DNA from: Bacteroidales bacterium UBA1800
Lineage (GTDB): Bacteria; Bacteroidota; Bacteroidia; Bacteroidales; VadinHA17
Length of the DNA stretch: 25,934 nt
Direction of reading: 5' to 3'
NCBI GenBank assembly: GCA_002319915.1
Contig: DCFQ01000111.1
Location: forward strand, 1 to 25,934
In this document: piece after piece, positions 1-6,847 of the stretch
Layout: every line of letters begins with the position of its first letter
Position numbering within the stretch: position 1 is the first letter of the stretch
The notes under the pieces: model-generated
Seen by the model: the letters and a program-made list of their open reading frames with translations, nothing else
What the model was told of the DNA's origin: nothing
Database searches by the model: none
Position numbers and translations under genes: made by a program

Positions 1-1201
1 TATGGGCCATGAGGCGGATCGCATTGATCCTTATGAATCCCCTGCTGTCGGTCTGGTCGAATCCTCCTTCGATATCCATGCTCGAGAGCTCCTTGTTGTA
101 CAATGATGACGGGGATTCCCTTCCTTCAACCAGCACATTCCCCTTGTATAGGCAAAGATGCACGCTCCCGTCGATCAGCTCCTGGCTCTTTTCGATGGCC
201 GCCATCAGGAAATCCATCTCGGGACTGAACCAGAAGCCGTAGTAAATGAGCTCGGAGAACTTCGGTGTGAGCATGTTGCGCAACCTCATCACCTCCCTGT
301 CCATCGCAATCCCCTCGAGGTCCTGGTGAGCTATGTGCAGCACTGTCGCTGCCGGGGTTTCATAAACACCCCTCGACTTGATGCCGACAAACCTGTTCTC
401 GACCATGTCGAGGAGACCGATCCCGTTCTTCCCGGCAAGTTCATTGAGGTAAACATACATTTCATATGAATCTTCCTTCACCGTGCCGTCGTTCTTGTTT
501 ATCAGCTTTACCGGCAGGCCGTTCCTGAAATGTATGACTATCCTGGTTTCGGTGTCAGGGGCATCCTGGGGCAGGACCATTTTCTCCAGCATGCTTGCCT
601 GGACCGGGTACATCGGGTCCTCGAGTATCCCTGCCTCATGACTGATATGCATCAGGTTGTCATCCTCGCTGTAAGGTTTGTCGATGCTTGCCTTGACCGG
701 GATGTTCTTTTCGGAGGCATATTTCAGGAGGTCGGTCCTTCCCTTGAACTGTGCAAGGAACTCCTTGTCCTTCCATGGGGAGATAACCTTGATGTCGGGC
801 TTCAGGGCATAATAGCAGAGCTCAAACCTCACCTGGTCATTTCCTTTGCCTGTTGCCCCATGAGCAACCGCTCCTGCATTTTCACCGACCGCCGCTTCAA
901 TCTGCTTTTTTGCAATGAGCGGACGGGCAAGCGAGGTGCCGAGAAGATACCTGTCCTCATAAACGGCATTCCCCATGATCGCCTTGAAAACATAATTATC
1001 GACAAACTCCTTTTTCAGGTCTGATATAATGACCTTTGATGCGCCGAGTGCAACGGCTTTCTTCCTGCACTCCTCGAAATCCTCCTTCTGCCCCACGTCA
1101 GCAACAAATGCGATCACATCGTAGTCTTTCTCGATAAGCCATTTAAGGATCACCGAGGTGTCGAGGCCTCCACTGTATGCCAGTACAACTTTTTCTTTCA
1201 T
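1..1201 (-). CDS. argG: Argininosuccinate synthase, 3' end cut by window edge
   Basis: Catalyses ATP-dependent ligation of citrulline and aspartate to argininosuccinate, the penultimate step of arginine synthesis, in the cytoplasm. Reading from the ATG at 1201 the protein begins MKEKVVLAYSGGLDTSVILK; the AYSGGLDTS stretch (residues 8-16) is the N-type ATP pyrophosphatase loop that defines the family. Further on, AHGATGKGNDQVRFE and the SPWKDKEF region are also typical. The frame stays open for 400 codons to the window edge and ends in GFIRINAIRLMAH, which is the usual C-terminal strand and helix of ArgG (about 400 residues), so only a few residues are missing. It starts 7 nt after the argR stop and is almost certainly co-transcribed with it. 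Family assignment is very secure. Confidence 0.97.
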   Translation of the reverse strand, partial: MKEKVVLAYSGGLDTSVILKWLIEKDYDVIAFVADVGQKEDFEECRKKAVALGASKVIISDLKKEFVDNYVFKAIMGNAVYEDRYLLGTSLARPLIAKKQIEAAVGENAGAVAHGATGKGNDQVRFELCYYALKPDIKVISPWKDKEFLAQFKGRTDLLKYASEKNIPVKASIDKPYSEDDNLMHISHEAGILEDPMYPVQASMLEKMVLPQDAPDTETRIVIHFRNGLPVKLINKNDGTVKEDSYEMYVYLNELAGKNGIGLLDMVENRFVGIKSRGVYETPAATVLHIAHQDLEGIAMDREVMRLRNMLTPKFSELIYYGFWFSPEMDFLMAAIEKSQELIDGSVHLCLYKGNVLVEGRESPSSLYNKELSSMDIEGGFDQTDSRGFIRINAIRLMAH

Positions 1202-1208
1202 GTTATTG

Positions 1209-1739
1209 TTACTTGTTTGATTTTGAATTGATTTGTTTTTTCGTTTTTGGGATCACCTTCCCCTGGCTTCCTGCCTGACGGTGGATCCCGGGAAAGATCA
1301 TTTCAAGGCATGTATGCACCTGGTTCAGGGTTATCCTGTCTCTCGGGATGACGAGTATTGTATCGTCGCCGGCAATTGTGCCTGCAATTTCCCACCTTGC
1401 TGCGTTGTCGATATAATAGGCTGTGGCGCTCGCGTTCCCCGGAATGGTCTTTATCAGTACCAGCCCTTTTGCATCCACAATCTCCCTGATCACCGGCACA
1501 ACGTTAAGCCGGATGCCCGGACCTGTCTCTTTTGACTGGCCGTCAACCAGCGCATACTTGTAGCCTCCCGACCCGTCGGGCAGACGGCTCACTCCAAGCT
1601 GCCTTAAATTGCGGGACAGTGTAGCCTGTGTACACGTTATCCCTTTCCCTTTCAGTTTTTTCAGCAGCGACTCCTGGGAGGTTATGCTTTCTTCCGCAAT
1701 GATCTTCTCGATCGCGATCAGCCTTTTTGTTTTTTGCAT
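1209..1739 (-). CDS. argR: Arginine repressor ArgR
   Basis: Arginine-responsive transcription factor, normally a hexamer that binds paired ARG boxes with L-arginine as corepressor. The 176-residue protein has an N-terminal winged helix with the recognition segment TQATLSRNLRQLG (about residues 37-49). The C-terminal arginine-binding and oligomerisation domain contains NASATAYYIDNA and the GTIAGDDTILVI segment (roughly 102-135), whose paired aspartates bind arginine in the family. A basic tail (KVIPKTKKQINSKSNK) follows. I chose the ATG at 1739 (MQKTKRL). A TTG at 1760 is in frame, but it is part of the TATATTTG -7 promoter box and would add residues the family lacks. First gene of argR-argG; it appears autoregulated through two operator boxes. 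Confidence 0.95.
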   Translation of the reverse strand: MQKTKRLIAIEKIIAEESITSQESLLKKLKGKGITCTQATLSRNLRQLGVSRLPDGSGGYKYALVDGQSKETGPGIRLNVVPVIREIVDAKGLVLIKTIPGNASATAYYIDNAARWEIAGTIAGDDTILVIPRDRITLNQVHTCLEMIFPGIHRQAGSQGKVIPKTKKQINSKSNK

Positions 1740-1748
1740 ATTTATGCA
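1735..1748 (-). promoter_or_regulatory. ARG box 1 (ArgR operator over argR start codon)
   Basis: The minus strand reads TGCATAAATATGCA: perfect half sites TGCATA/TATGCA around an AA centre. It fits the core of the E. coli ARG box (TGAAT-WWWW-ATTCA) with one symmetric change in each half. It covers the argR ATG (1739-1737). Functional role is inferred. Confidence 0.7.
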
Positions 1749-1755
1749 TTTTGAC

Positions 1756-1769
1756 TGCAAATATATACA
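1756..1769 (-). promoter_or_regulatory. ARG box 2 (ArgR operator over argR -7 box)
   Basis: The minus strand reads TGTATATATTTGCA, matching box 1 at 11 of 14 positions. The two centres are 21 bp apart, so the extended 18-bp boxes are separated by exactly 3 bp, as in E. coli operators. It overlaps the -7 box, so binding should block polymerase. Functional role is inferred. Confidence 0.6.
1758..1765 (-). promoter_or_regulatory. argR-argG promoter, -7 box TATATTTG
   Basis: The minus strand carries TATATTTG, an exact match to the Bacteroidota -7 consensus TAnnTTTG. Transcription would start about 7 nt downstream, just ahead of the argR ATG at 1739, giving a very short leader. No clear upstream TTTG at 18-20 bp is seen. 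Confidence 0.55.
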
Positions 1770-1807
1770 TTTTTTATTCAGTAGCCATCATATTTAAAAA
1801 TTTGTGA

Positions 1808-1815
1808 TATTTTTG
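1808..1815 (+). promoter_or_regulatory. carB promoter, -7 box TATTTTTG
   Basis: TATTTTTG fits TAnnTTTG and lies 17 nt before the carB ATG at 1833, so the transcript leader would be only about 10 nt. No good TTTG element is seen at the upstream spacing. The ARG boxes lie roughly 40-70 bp upstream of this box. Confidence 0.5.
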
Positions 1816-1832
1816 TAAACTAAATTCCGCTG

Positions 1833-4800
1833 ATGAAAGATGCAATAAAAAGGGTAATCATCCTGGGATCAGGAGCTCTCAAGATAGGGGAAGCCGGCGA
1901 GTTCGATTACTCCGGCTCACAGGCACTGAAAGCCCTTAAGGAAGAAGGCATCAGCACGATTCTTATCAATCCGAACATCGCAACTGTCCAGACTTCCGAG
2001 GAACTCGCCGACAAGATCTACTTCCTTCCCGTCACTCCCTGGTTCGTGGAACAGGTGATCATCAAGGAGAAGCCCGACGGGATACTGCTTTCGTTCGGAG
2101 GCCAGACCGCGCTCAACTGCGGAACTGAACTCTACAGGAACGGGATCTTCGATAAATATAATGTAAAGGTGCTGGGGACGCCTGTCAGGGCCATAATGGA
2201 TACCGAGGACCGGGAGCTTTTCGTGCAGAGACTCAACGAGATCGAGGTAAAAACCCCGAGGAGCATCGCGGTGAATGGCGTCGATGAGGCACTGGAAGCC
2301 GCGTCCAGGCTGGGGTTCCCTGTCATAATCCGGGCGGCCTATACCCTGGGCGGCCAGGGGAGCGGCTTCGCATCGACTACTGCCGAGCTGCGCCAGCTTG
2401 CCTCAAAAGCATTTTCGTATACAGGCCAGATCCTTGTCGAGGAATCTCTCAAGGGCTGGAAGGAGGTGGAGTATGAAGTGGTAAGGGATAAGTTCGACAA
2501 TTGCATCACCGTGTGCAACATGGAGAATTTCGATCCTCTGGGGATCCATACAGGGGAGAGCATCGTGGTGGCACCTTCCCAGACCCTTACGAACAGCGAA
2601 TACCACAGGCTCAGGGAGCTGTCGATCAGGATAATAAGGCATATAGGGATTGTCGGCGAATGCAATGTCCAGTACGCCCTGTCGCCCGATTCGGAGGATT
2701 ACAGGGTTATCGAGGTGAACGCACGCCTGTCACGGTCGAGCGCCCTTGCATCGAAGGCAACAGGCTACCCTCTCGCGTTCGTCGCAGCCAAGCTGGGGAT
2801 TGGGTACGGCCTCCACGAGCTGAAAAACTCGGTAACAAAGATAACCACTGCCTGCTTCGAGCCGGCACTCGACTATATAGTGTGCAAGATCCCAAGGTGG
2901 GACCTGAATAAATTCGAAGGGGTCTCCCATCACATCGGAAGCAGCATGAAGAGTGTCGGTGAGGTAATGGCCATCGGAAGGACATTCGAGGAAGCGATAC
3001 AGAAGGGACTCAGGATGATAGGCCAGGGTATGCACGGGTTTACCGGGAACCGCAACCTCAAATTCGCCGATATCGAGAAGGACCTTGCCGAACCGACCGA
3101 CATGAGGATATTCGTGATCGCAGAGGCCCTCGAGAAAGGCATTTCGATCGACAGGATCTATGAGCTTACAAAGATCGACAGGTGGTTCCTTTACAAGCTG
3201 AAGAACATCAAATCGATCAAGGATGAGCTTTGCAGGTTCGGCAAGCTCACCCATATATCGCGCGAACTCATGGCTCATGCAAAGATCCATGGATTCAGCG
3301 ACTTCCAGATCGCCAGGCATGTGCTGGGTTCCGAACCCGGCGATATCAACAATGATCTCCTGAAAGTGAGGGATTACAGGAAAAGCCTGGGAATACTCCC
3401 GTATGTAAAACAAATCGACACGCTGGCTGCAGAGTATCCCGCTGTCACGAATTACCTGTACGTTACTTACTCTGCATCCGAGCACGACATTGAATTCAGC
3501 GGCGACAGGAAATCGGTGATCGTCCTGGGTTCAGGCGCCTACCGGATAGGGTCGAGCGTCGAGTTCGACTGGTGTTCGGTCAATTCCATAATGACCATAC
3601 GCAAGGAAGGCTTCAGATCGGTGATGATCAATTACAATCCCGAGACTGTGAGCACCGATTATGATATCTGCGACAGGCTCTATTTTGACGAGCTGACATT
3701 CGAACGTGTCCTCGACATAATTGAGCTGGAATCGCCGGGCGGAGTGATTGTTTCGGTGGGTGGGCAGATCCCCAACAACATGGCAATGAGGCTCCATAAC
3801 ATGAATGTACCGGTGCTCGGCACGTCCCCCGTCTCAATCGACAGGGCCGAGAACAGGCACAAGTTCTCCCACATGTGCGACACACTGGGGATCGACCAGC
3901 CAAAATGGAAAGAGCTCTCCTCGATCGGGGATCTCAACAAATTCATCGACCGGATCGGTTTCCCGGTCCTGATACGACCCTCCTATGTACTGTCGGGAGC
4001 TGCCATGAACGTGGTGTCGAACAGGAATGAGCTATCACACTATCTCGACCTGGCGGTCCAGGTCTCTAAGCAATACCCTGTGGTAGTTTCGGAATTCATC
4101 GAAAACGCAAAGGAGATTGAGATTGACGCCGTAGCAAAGCATGGAGATATTCTTGCCTACGCCATCAGCGAGCACGTGGAGTTTGCAGGGGTGCATTCGG
4201 GCGACGCCACAATGGTGTTCCCGGCCCAGAAGATCTATTTTGAAACCGCGCGCAGGGTGAAGCGGATCTCCCGCCAGATAGCCAGGGAGCTTGATATCAG
4301 CGGCCCGTTCAACATACAATTCCTGGCAAAGGATAACGATATAAAAGTGATAGAGTGCAACCTCCGGGCCAGCCGGAGCATGCCGTTCGTATCGAAGGTG
4401 CTTAAGACAAACCTCATTGAGCTGGCAACGAAAGTAATGCTCGATATCCCGGTCGAAAAGCCGCACAAATCGCTGTTCGAACTTGACTATGTCGGGGTGA
4501 AGGCGCCGCAGTTCAGCTTCTCGAGGCTGGCCAAGGCTGACCCGGTACTCGGTGTCGACATGTCCTCCACGGGCGAGGTCGGTTGTATCGGGGAAGGCTT
4601 TTACGAGGCAATCCTCAAGGCAATGTTCTCGGTAGGCTACAGGGTCCCGGAGAAAAGCATCCTGTTGTCGACAGGTCCTGCACGATCAAAGGTCGAGCTG
4701 CTCAACAGCGCCAGGGCATTGCGGGAAAAGGGGCACAAGCTGTACGCGACAAGAGGCACGCAGCAGTTCCTCCGGAACGCCGGGATCGAAGCCCACGTTG

Positions 4801-5054
4801 CATACTGGCCCGACGAGGAAAAATCCCCGAATACCATCGACCTGATCAGGTCGCGCGAAGTGGACCTCGTCGTCAATATCCCGAAAGACCTTTCCTCCTC
4901 CGAGCTTGACAACGACTATTCGATAAGGAGAAGCGCAGTTGATTACAATGTACCGCTGATCACGAACGCGAGGCTCGCAAGCGCATTCATTCTTGCCTTC
5001 TGCAGGATGAAGATGGAGGACCTGGAGATCAAGAGCTGGGACGCTTATAAATGA
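1833..5054 (+). CDS. carB: Carbamoyl-phosphate synthase large subunit
   Basis: Makes carbamoyl phosphate from bicarbonate, ammonia (delivered by the glutaminase subunit) and two ATP, feeding arginine and pyrimidine synthesis. At 1073 residues it has the full family length. Domains: carboxyphosphate synthetase half (about 1-400, GSGALKIGEAGEFDYSG near the N-terminus), oligomerisation region (about 400-550), carbamate-phosphorylating half (about 557-935, starting VIVLGSGAYRIGSSVEFDWC) and an MGS-like allosteric domain (about 941-1073). Both ATP-grasp halves look intact. No carA lies in the window. The gene is divergent from argR-argG with ARG boxes in the shared 93-bp intergenic region, suggesting arginine control. 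Oddity: the sequence resembles eukaryotic CAD/CPS1 more than E. coli CarB, especially the allosteric domain (see findings). Confidence 0.97.
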   Translation: MKDAIKRVIILGSGALKIGEAGEFDYSGSQALKALKEEGISTILINPNIATVQTSEELADKIYFLPVTPWFVEQVIIKEKPDGILLSFGGQTALNCGTELYRNGIFDKYNVKVLGTPVRAIMDTEDRELFVQRLNEIEVKTPRSIAVNGVDEALEAASRLGFPVIIRAAYTLGGQGSGFASTTAELRQLASKAFSYTGQILVEESLKGWKEVEYEVVRDKFDNCITVCNMENFDPLGIHTGESIVVAPSQTLTNSEYHRLRELSIRIIRHIGIVGECNVQYALSPDSEDYRVIEVNARLSRSSALASKATGYPLAFVAAKLGIGYGLHELKNSVTKITTACFEPALDYIVCKIPRWDLNKFEGVSHHIGSSMKSVGEVMAIGRTFEEAIQKGLRMIGQGMHGFTGNRNLKFADIEKDLAEPTDMRIFVIAEALEKGISIDRIYELTKIDRWFLYKLKNIKSIKDELCRFGKLTHISRELMAHAKIHGFSDFQIARHVLGSEPGDINNDLLKVRDYRKSLGILPYVKQIDTLAAEYPAVTNYLYVTYSASEHDIEFSGDRKSVIVLGSGAYRIGSSVEFDWCSVNSIMTIRKEGFRSVMINYNPETVSTDYDICDRLYFDELTFERVLDIIELESPGGVIVSVGGQIPNNMAMRLHNMNVPVLGTSPVSIDRAENRHKFSHMCDTLGIDQPKWKELSSIGDLNKFIDRIGFPVLIRPSYVLSGAAMNVVSNRNELSHYLDLAVQVSKQYPVVVSEFIENAKEIEIDAVAKHGDILAYAISEHVEFAGVHSGDATMVFPAQKIYFETARRVKRISRQIARELDISGPFNIQFLAKDNDIKVIECNLRASRSMPFVSKVLKTNLIELATKVMLDIPVEKPHKSLFELDYVGVKAPQFSFSRLAKADPVLGVDMSSTGEVGCIGEGFYEAILKAMFSVGYRVPEKSILLSTGPARSKVELLNSARALREKGHKLYATRGTQQFLRNAGIEAHVAYWPDEEKSPNTIDLIRSREVDLVVNIPKDLSSSELDNDYSIRRSAVDYNVPLITNARLASAFILAFCRMKMEDLEIKSWDAYK

Positions 5055-5059
5055 GGTCC

Positions 5060-5143
5060 AAGGCACAAGGCACAAGGCACAAGGTCGTTATTGGAATGAC
5101 TTTGCGTTCTTTGCAATATCTTTGCAGGCTTTGCGGTTAAAAA
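5060..5143 (+). repeat. Intergenic repeats after carB: AAGGCAC tandem and CTTTGC array
   Basis: At 5060-5084 the heptamer AAGGCAC is repeated about 3.6 times without error. At 5100-5134 the hexamer CTTTGC occurs four times, starting at 5100, 5109, 5120 and 5129 (spacings 9, 11 and 9 bp, about one helical turn), followed by GGTTAAAAAG. Similar degenerate units recur at three other intergenic sites in the window. No promoter or terminator is obvious here. Confidence 0.75.
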
Positions 5144-5185
5144 GATTTCAATTTATAGTAATTTCGAGAATATAATCCATTTCAG

Positions 5186-5638
5186 ATGATTGTAATACGG
5201 AAAGCATTACTGAAAGATATCGCCGCCATCATCGACTTTCAGAAAAGGATGGCGTGGGAAACGGAAAAGCTTACGCTCAATGGTGCCACTGTTACGCAGG
5301 GAGTCAAGGCAATCTTTCAAAATCCTGCCCACGGACAGTATTTTGTATCCGAAAATGACGGAACGGTCATTGCTTCACTGCTCATCACACCCGAATGGAG
5401 CGACTGGAGGAATACCGAGGTCTGGTGGTTCCAGTCGGTCTATGTATTGCCGGAATACCGGAGGAGCGGGATCTTCAGATCCATGTACGCTTATGTAAAG
5501 GAGATGGCGGAGAAATCGGATGTTGCCGGGTTGCGCCTTTACGTTGAAACGAATAACCATATCGCGCAGACTACCTATGAATCGCTCGGGATGACCGGCG
5601 ACCACTACAGAATGTATGAATGGCTTAGGGATTATTAG
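5186..5638 (+). CDS. GNAT-family N-acetyltransferase
   Basis: A 150-residue single-domain acetyltransferase; members transfer the acetyl group of acetyl-CoA to an amine. The acetyl-CoA binding motif A is seen as VYVLPEYRRSGIFRSMYAYV (about residues 86-105), with RRSGIF as a variant of the usual R/Q-x-x-G-x-G/A pyrophosphate loop. The C-terminal ETNNHIAQTTYESLGM segment (about 121-136) is the typical motif B. The substrate cannot be told from sequence. It lies 131 bp after carB and its stop codon directly abuts the start of the glycosyltransferase gene, so those two are translationally linked. A role in arginine synthesis is conceivable from position only; I see no sequence evidence for an N-acetylglutamate synthase. 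Confidence 0.85.
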   Translation: MIVIRKALLKDIAAIIDFQKRMAWETEKLTLNGATVTQGVKAIFQNPAHGQYFVSENDGTVIASLLITPEWSDWRNTEVWWFQSVYVLPEYRRSGIFRSMYAYVKEMAEKSDVAGLRLYVETNNHIAQTTYESLGMTGDHYRMYEWLRDY

Positions 5639-6724
5639 ATGCAATGGCTCCTGTTAACAGCTGTTCTGCCCTATTTTATCATGCTCCTGGGGATCTGGCT
5701 CCGCCTCAGGAAGGTTAAAAGATTTTACCCCTCCGGCACAGGCACTGACAGGCTGACGGTGGTCGTACCCTGCCGGAACGAATCAGCCAATATCATTAAC
5801 CTTCTTAATTCCCTGCAATCACAGGACCTCGATCCTTCACATTTCGAAATTATTTTCGCAGATGACGGCTCCACCGATGGAACCTGTCATGTTATCCGCA
5901 GCTTCGCTGAAGAGCAAAGCCTTTTAAACATCAGGATCCTTAACGCCGCGGGAAGAGGGAAAAAGGCCGCAATCTCCACAGCCGTATCAGCCGCCTCCAA
6001 TGACTTGATGGTTACCACAGACGCCGACTGCACGATGGGCCCGCAATGGCTGCGGACGATCTCGGAATTCAGCTCCCGCTGCTCTCCCGATATGATCATC
6101 GGACAGGTAAGGCTTGCAGGCAGCAGCGGGTTTTGGAGCGGTATTCAGAAGCTCGAGTTCCTGAGCCTCCAGGGGGTGACAGCAGGAACTGTTATGGGGA
6201 ATTCCCCGGCGATGTGCAATGGCGCCAATCTTGCATTCAGGAAGGAGGCCTGGCTCAGGAATGCCCGGAACCTCAGGCAGGATGTCCCCTCGGGAGATGA
6301 TGTGTTCCTGCTTCACAGCCTTAAAAAAGAGGGTGCCCGGATCAGCTGGCTCGGATCACCTGAGTCGATGGTTACGGCTTCTGCGGCCGGGAGCCCCGGT
6401 GCATTTCTCAGGCAAAGAAAAAGGTGGATATCAAAAGCAAGATTCTACAGGGACCTGTTTACTATAACACTGGGAATTGTAACATTTGTTACAATTTTGG
6501 CCCAGATATCAACGCTTTTGGCCGGTTTTTTCAATCCTGGCTTCTGGCTGGTGTGTGCTTCAGTCATCATTGTAAAATCAATCCCCGATTTCCTGATCCT
6601 TCACCGTACTGCATCAGGATACGGGGAGCTGCATCTGATGAAATGGTTCATCCCCGCCCAGCTGATCTATCCATTTTATGTACTTGCAGTGATTTTTTAC
6701 CCGTCTGGTAATTGGAAGAGATAA
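5639..6724 (+). CDS. Membrane-bound GT2 glycosyltransferase
   Basis: An inverting family 2 glycosyltransferase, 361 residues, probably acting on a lipid-linked or envelope glycan at the inner membrane. Visible features: N-terminal membrane helix (about 3-21); nucleotide-sugar binding VVPCRNES and ADDGSTDG (about 42-81); the metal-binding DAD at 128-130; the acidic GDD at 219-221; QRKRW at 259-263, a Q-x-x-R-W motif common in processive or polymer-forming GT2 enzymes; then hydrophobic segments at about 272-297, 302-321 and 337-355. The ATG immediately follows the TAG of the GNAT gene. No other envelope-glycan gene is nearby, so the product is unknown. The gene is convergent with recQ. Confidence 0.88.
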   Translation: MQWLLLTAVLPYFIMLLGIWLRLRKVKRFYPSGTGTDRLTVVVPCRNESANIINLLNSLQSQDLDPSHFEIIFADDGSTDGTCHVIRSFAEEQSLLNIRILNAAGRGKKAAISTAVSAASNDLMVTTDADCTMGPQWLRTISEFSSRCSPDMIIGQVRLAGSSGFWSGIQKLEFLSLQGVTAGTVMGNSPAMCNGANLAFRKEAWLRNARNLRQDVPSGDDVFLLHSLKKEGARISWLGSPESMVTASAAGSPGAFLRQRKRWISKARFYRDLFTITLGIVTFVTILAQISTLLAGFFNPGFWLVCASVIIVKSIPDFLILHRTASGYGELHLMKWFIPAQLIYPFYVLAVIFYPSGNWKR

Positions 6725-6847
6725 TTATGACCACAGAGCCTCACAGGGCAATTCCGGCCCTTCCTATCTCATGACTCCATGACAATCCGTGGTTTAAGAA
6801 GTCATATGCGCGGTGGCAATAAACTGGCAGCAAAAGCATTAAAAGCC
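6725..6847. repeat. Intergenic region between convergent genes with CACAGAG-type repeat
   Basis: This 123-bp spacer lies between the glycosyltransferase gene and the 3' end of recQ. At 6731-6747 it reads ccacagagcctcacagg, whose complement contains CCTGTGAG and CTCTGTGG, two units about 9 bp apart of the same type as the repeat after clpX. I see no convincing terminator hairpin. Confidence 0.45.

Noticed and set aside
530..1024. 164-aa plus-strand open frame at the left end
   Set aside because: Antisense to argG, which reads through the whole region from the ATG at 1201 with a family-matching sequence.
2730..3485. 251-aa minus-strand open frame inside carB
   Set aside because: Shadow of carB, whose plus-strand product is full-length and conserved; the antisense product shows no family features.
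5060..5143. Repeat cluster after carB as a CRISPR array
   Set aside because: Units are 6-7 bp without unique spacers of CRISPR size and no cas genes are nearby.
5159..5166. TAATTTCG as a promoter -7 box for the GNAT gene
   Set aside because: One mismatch to TAnnTTTG and the nearest TTTG is 25 bp upstream; read-through from carB is as likely.
5186..5638. GNAT gene as N-acetylglutamate synthase of the arginine pathway
   Set aside because: Only its position near arg genes suggests this; the sequence shows a generic GNAT and it is linked to a glycosyltransferase gene.
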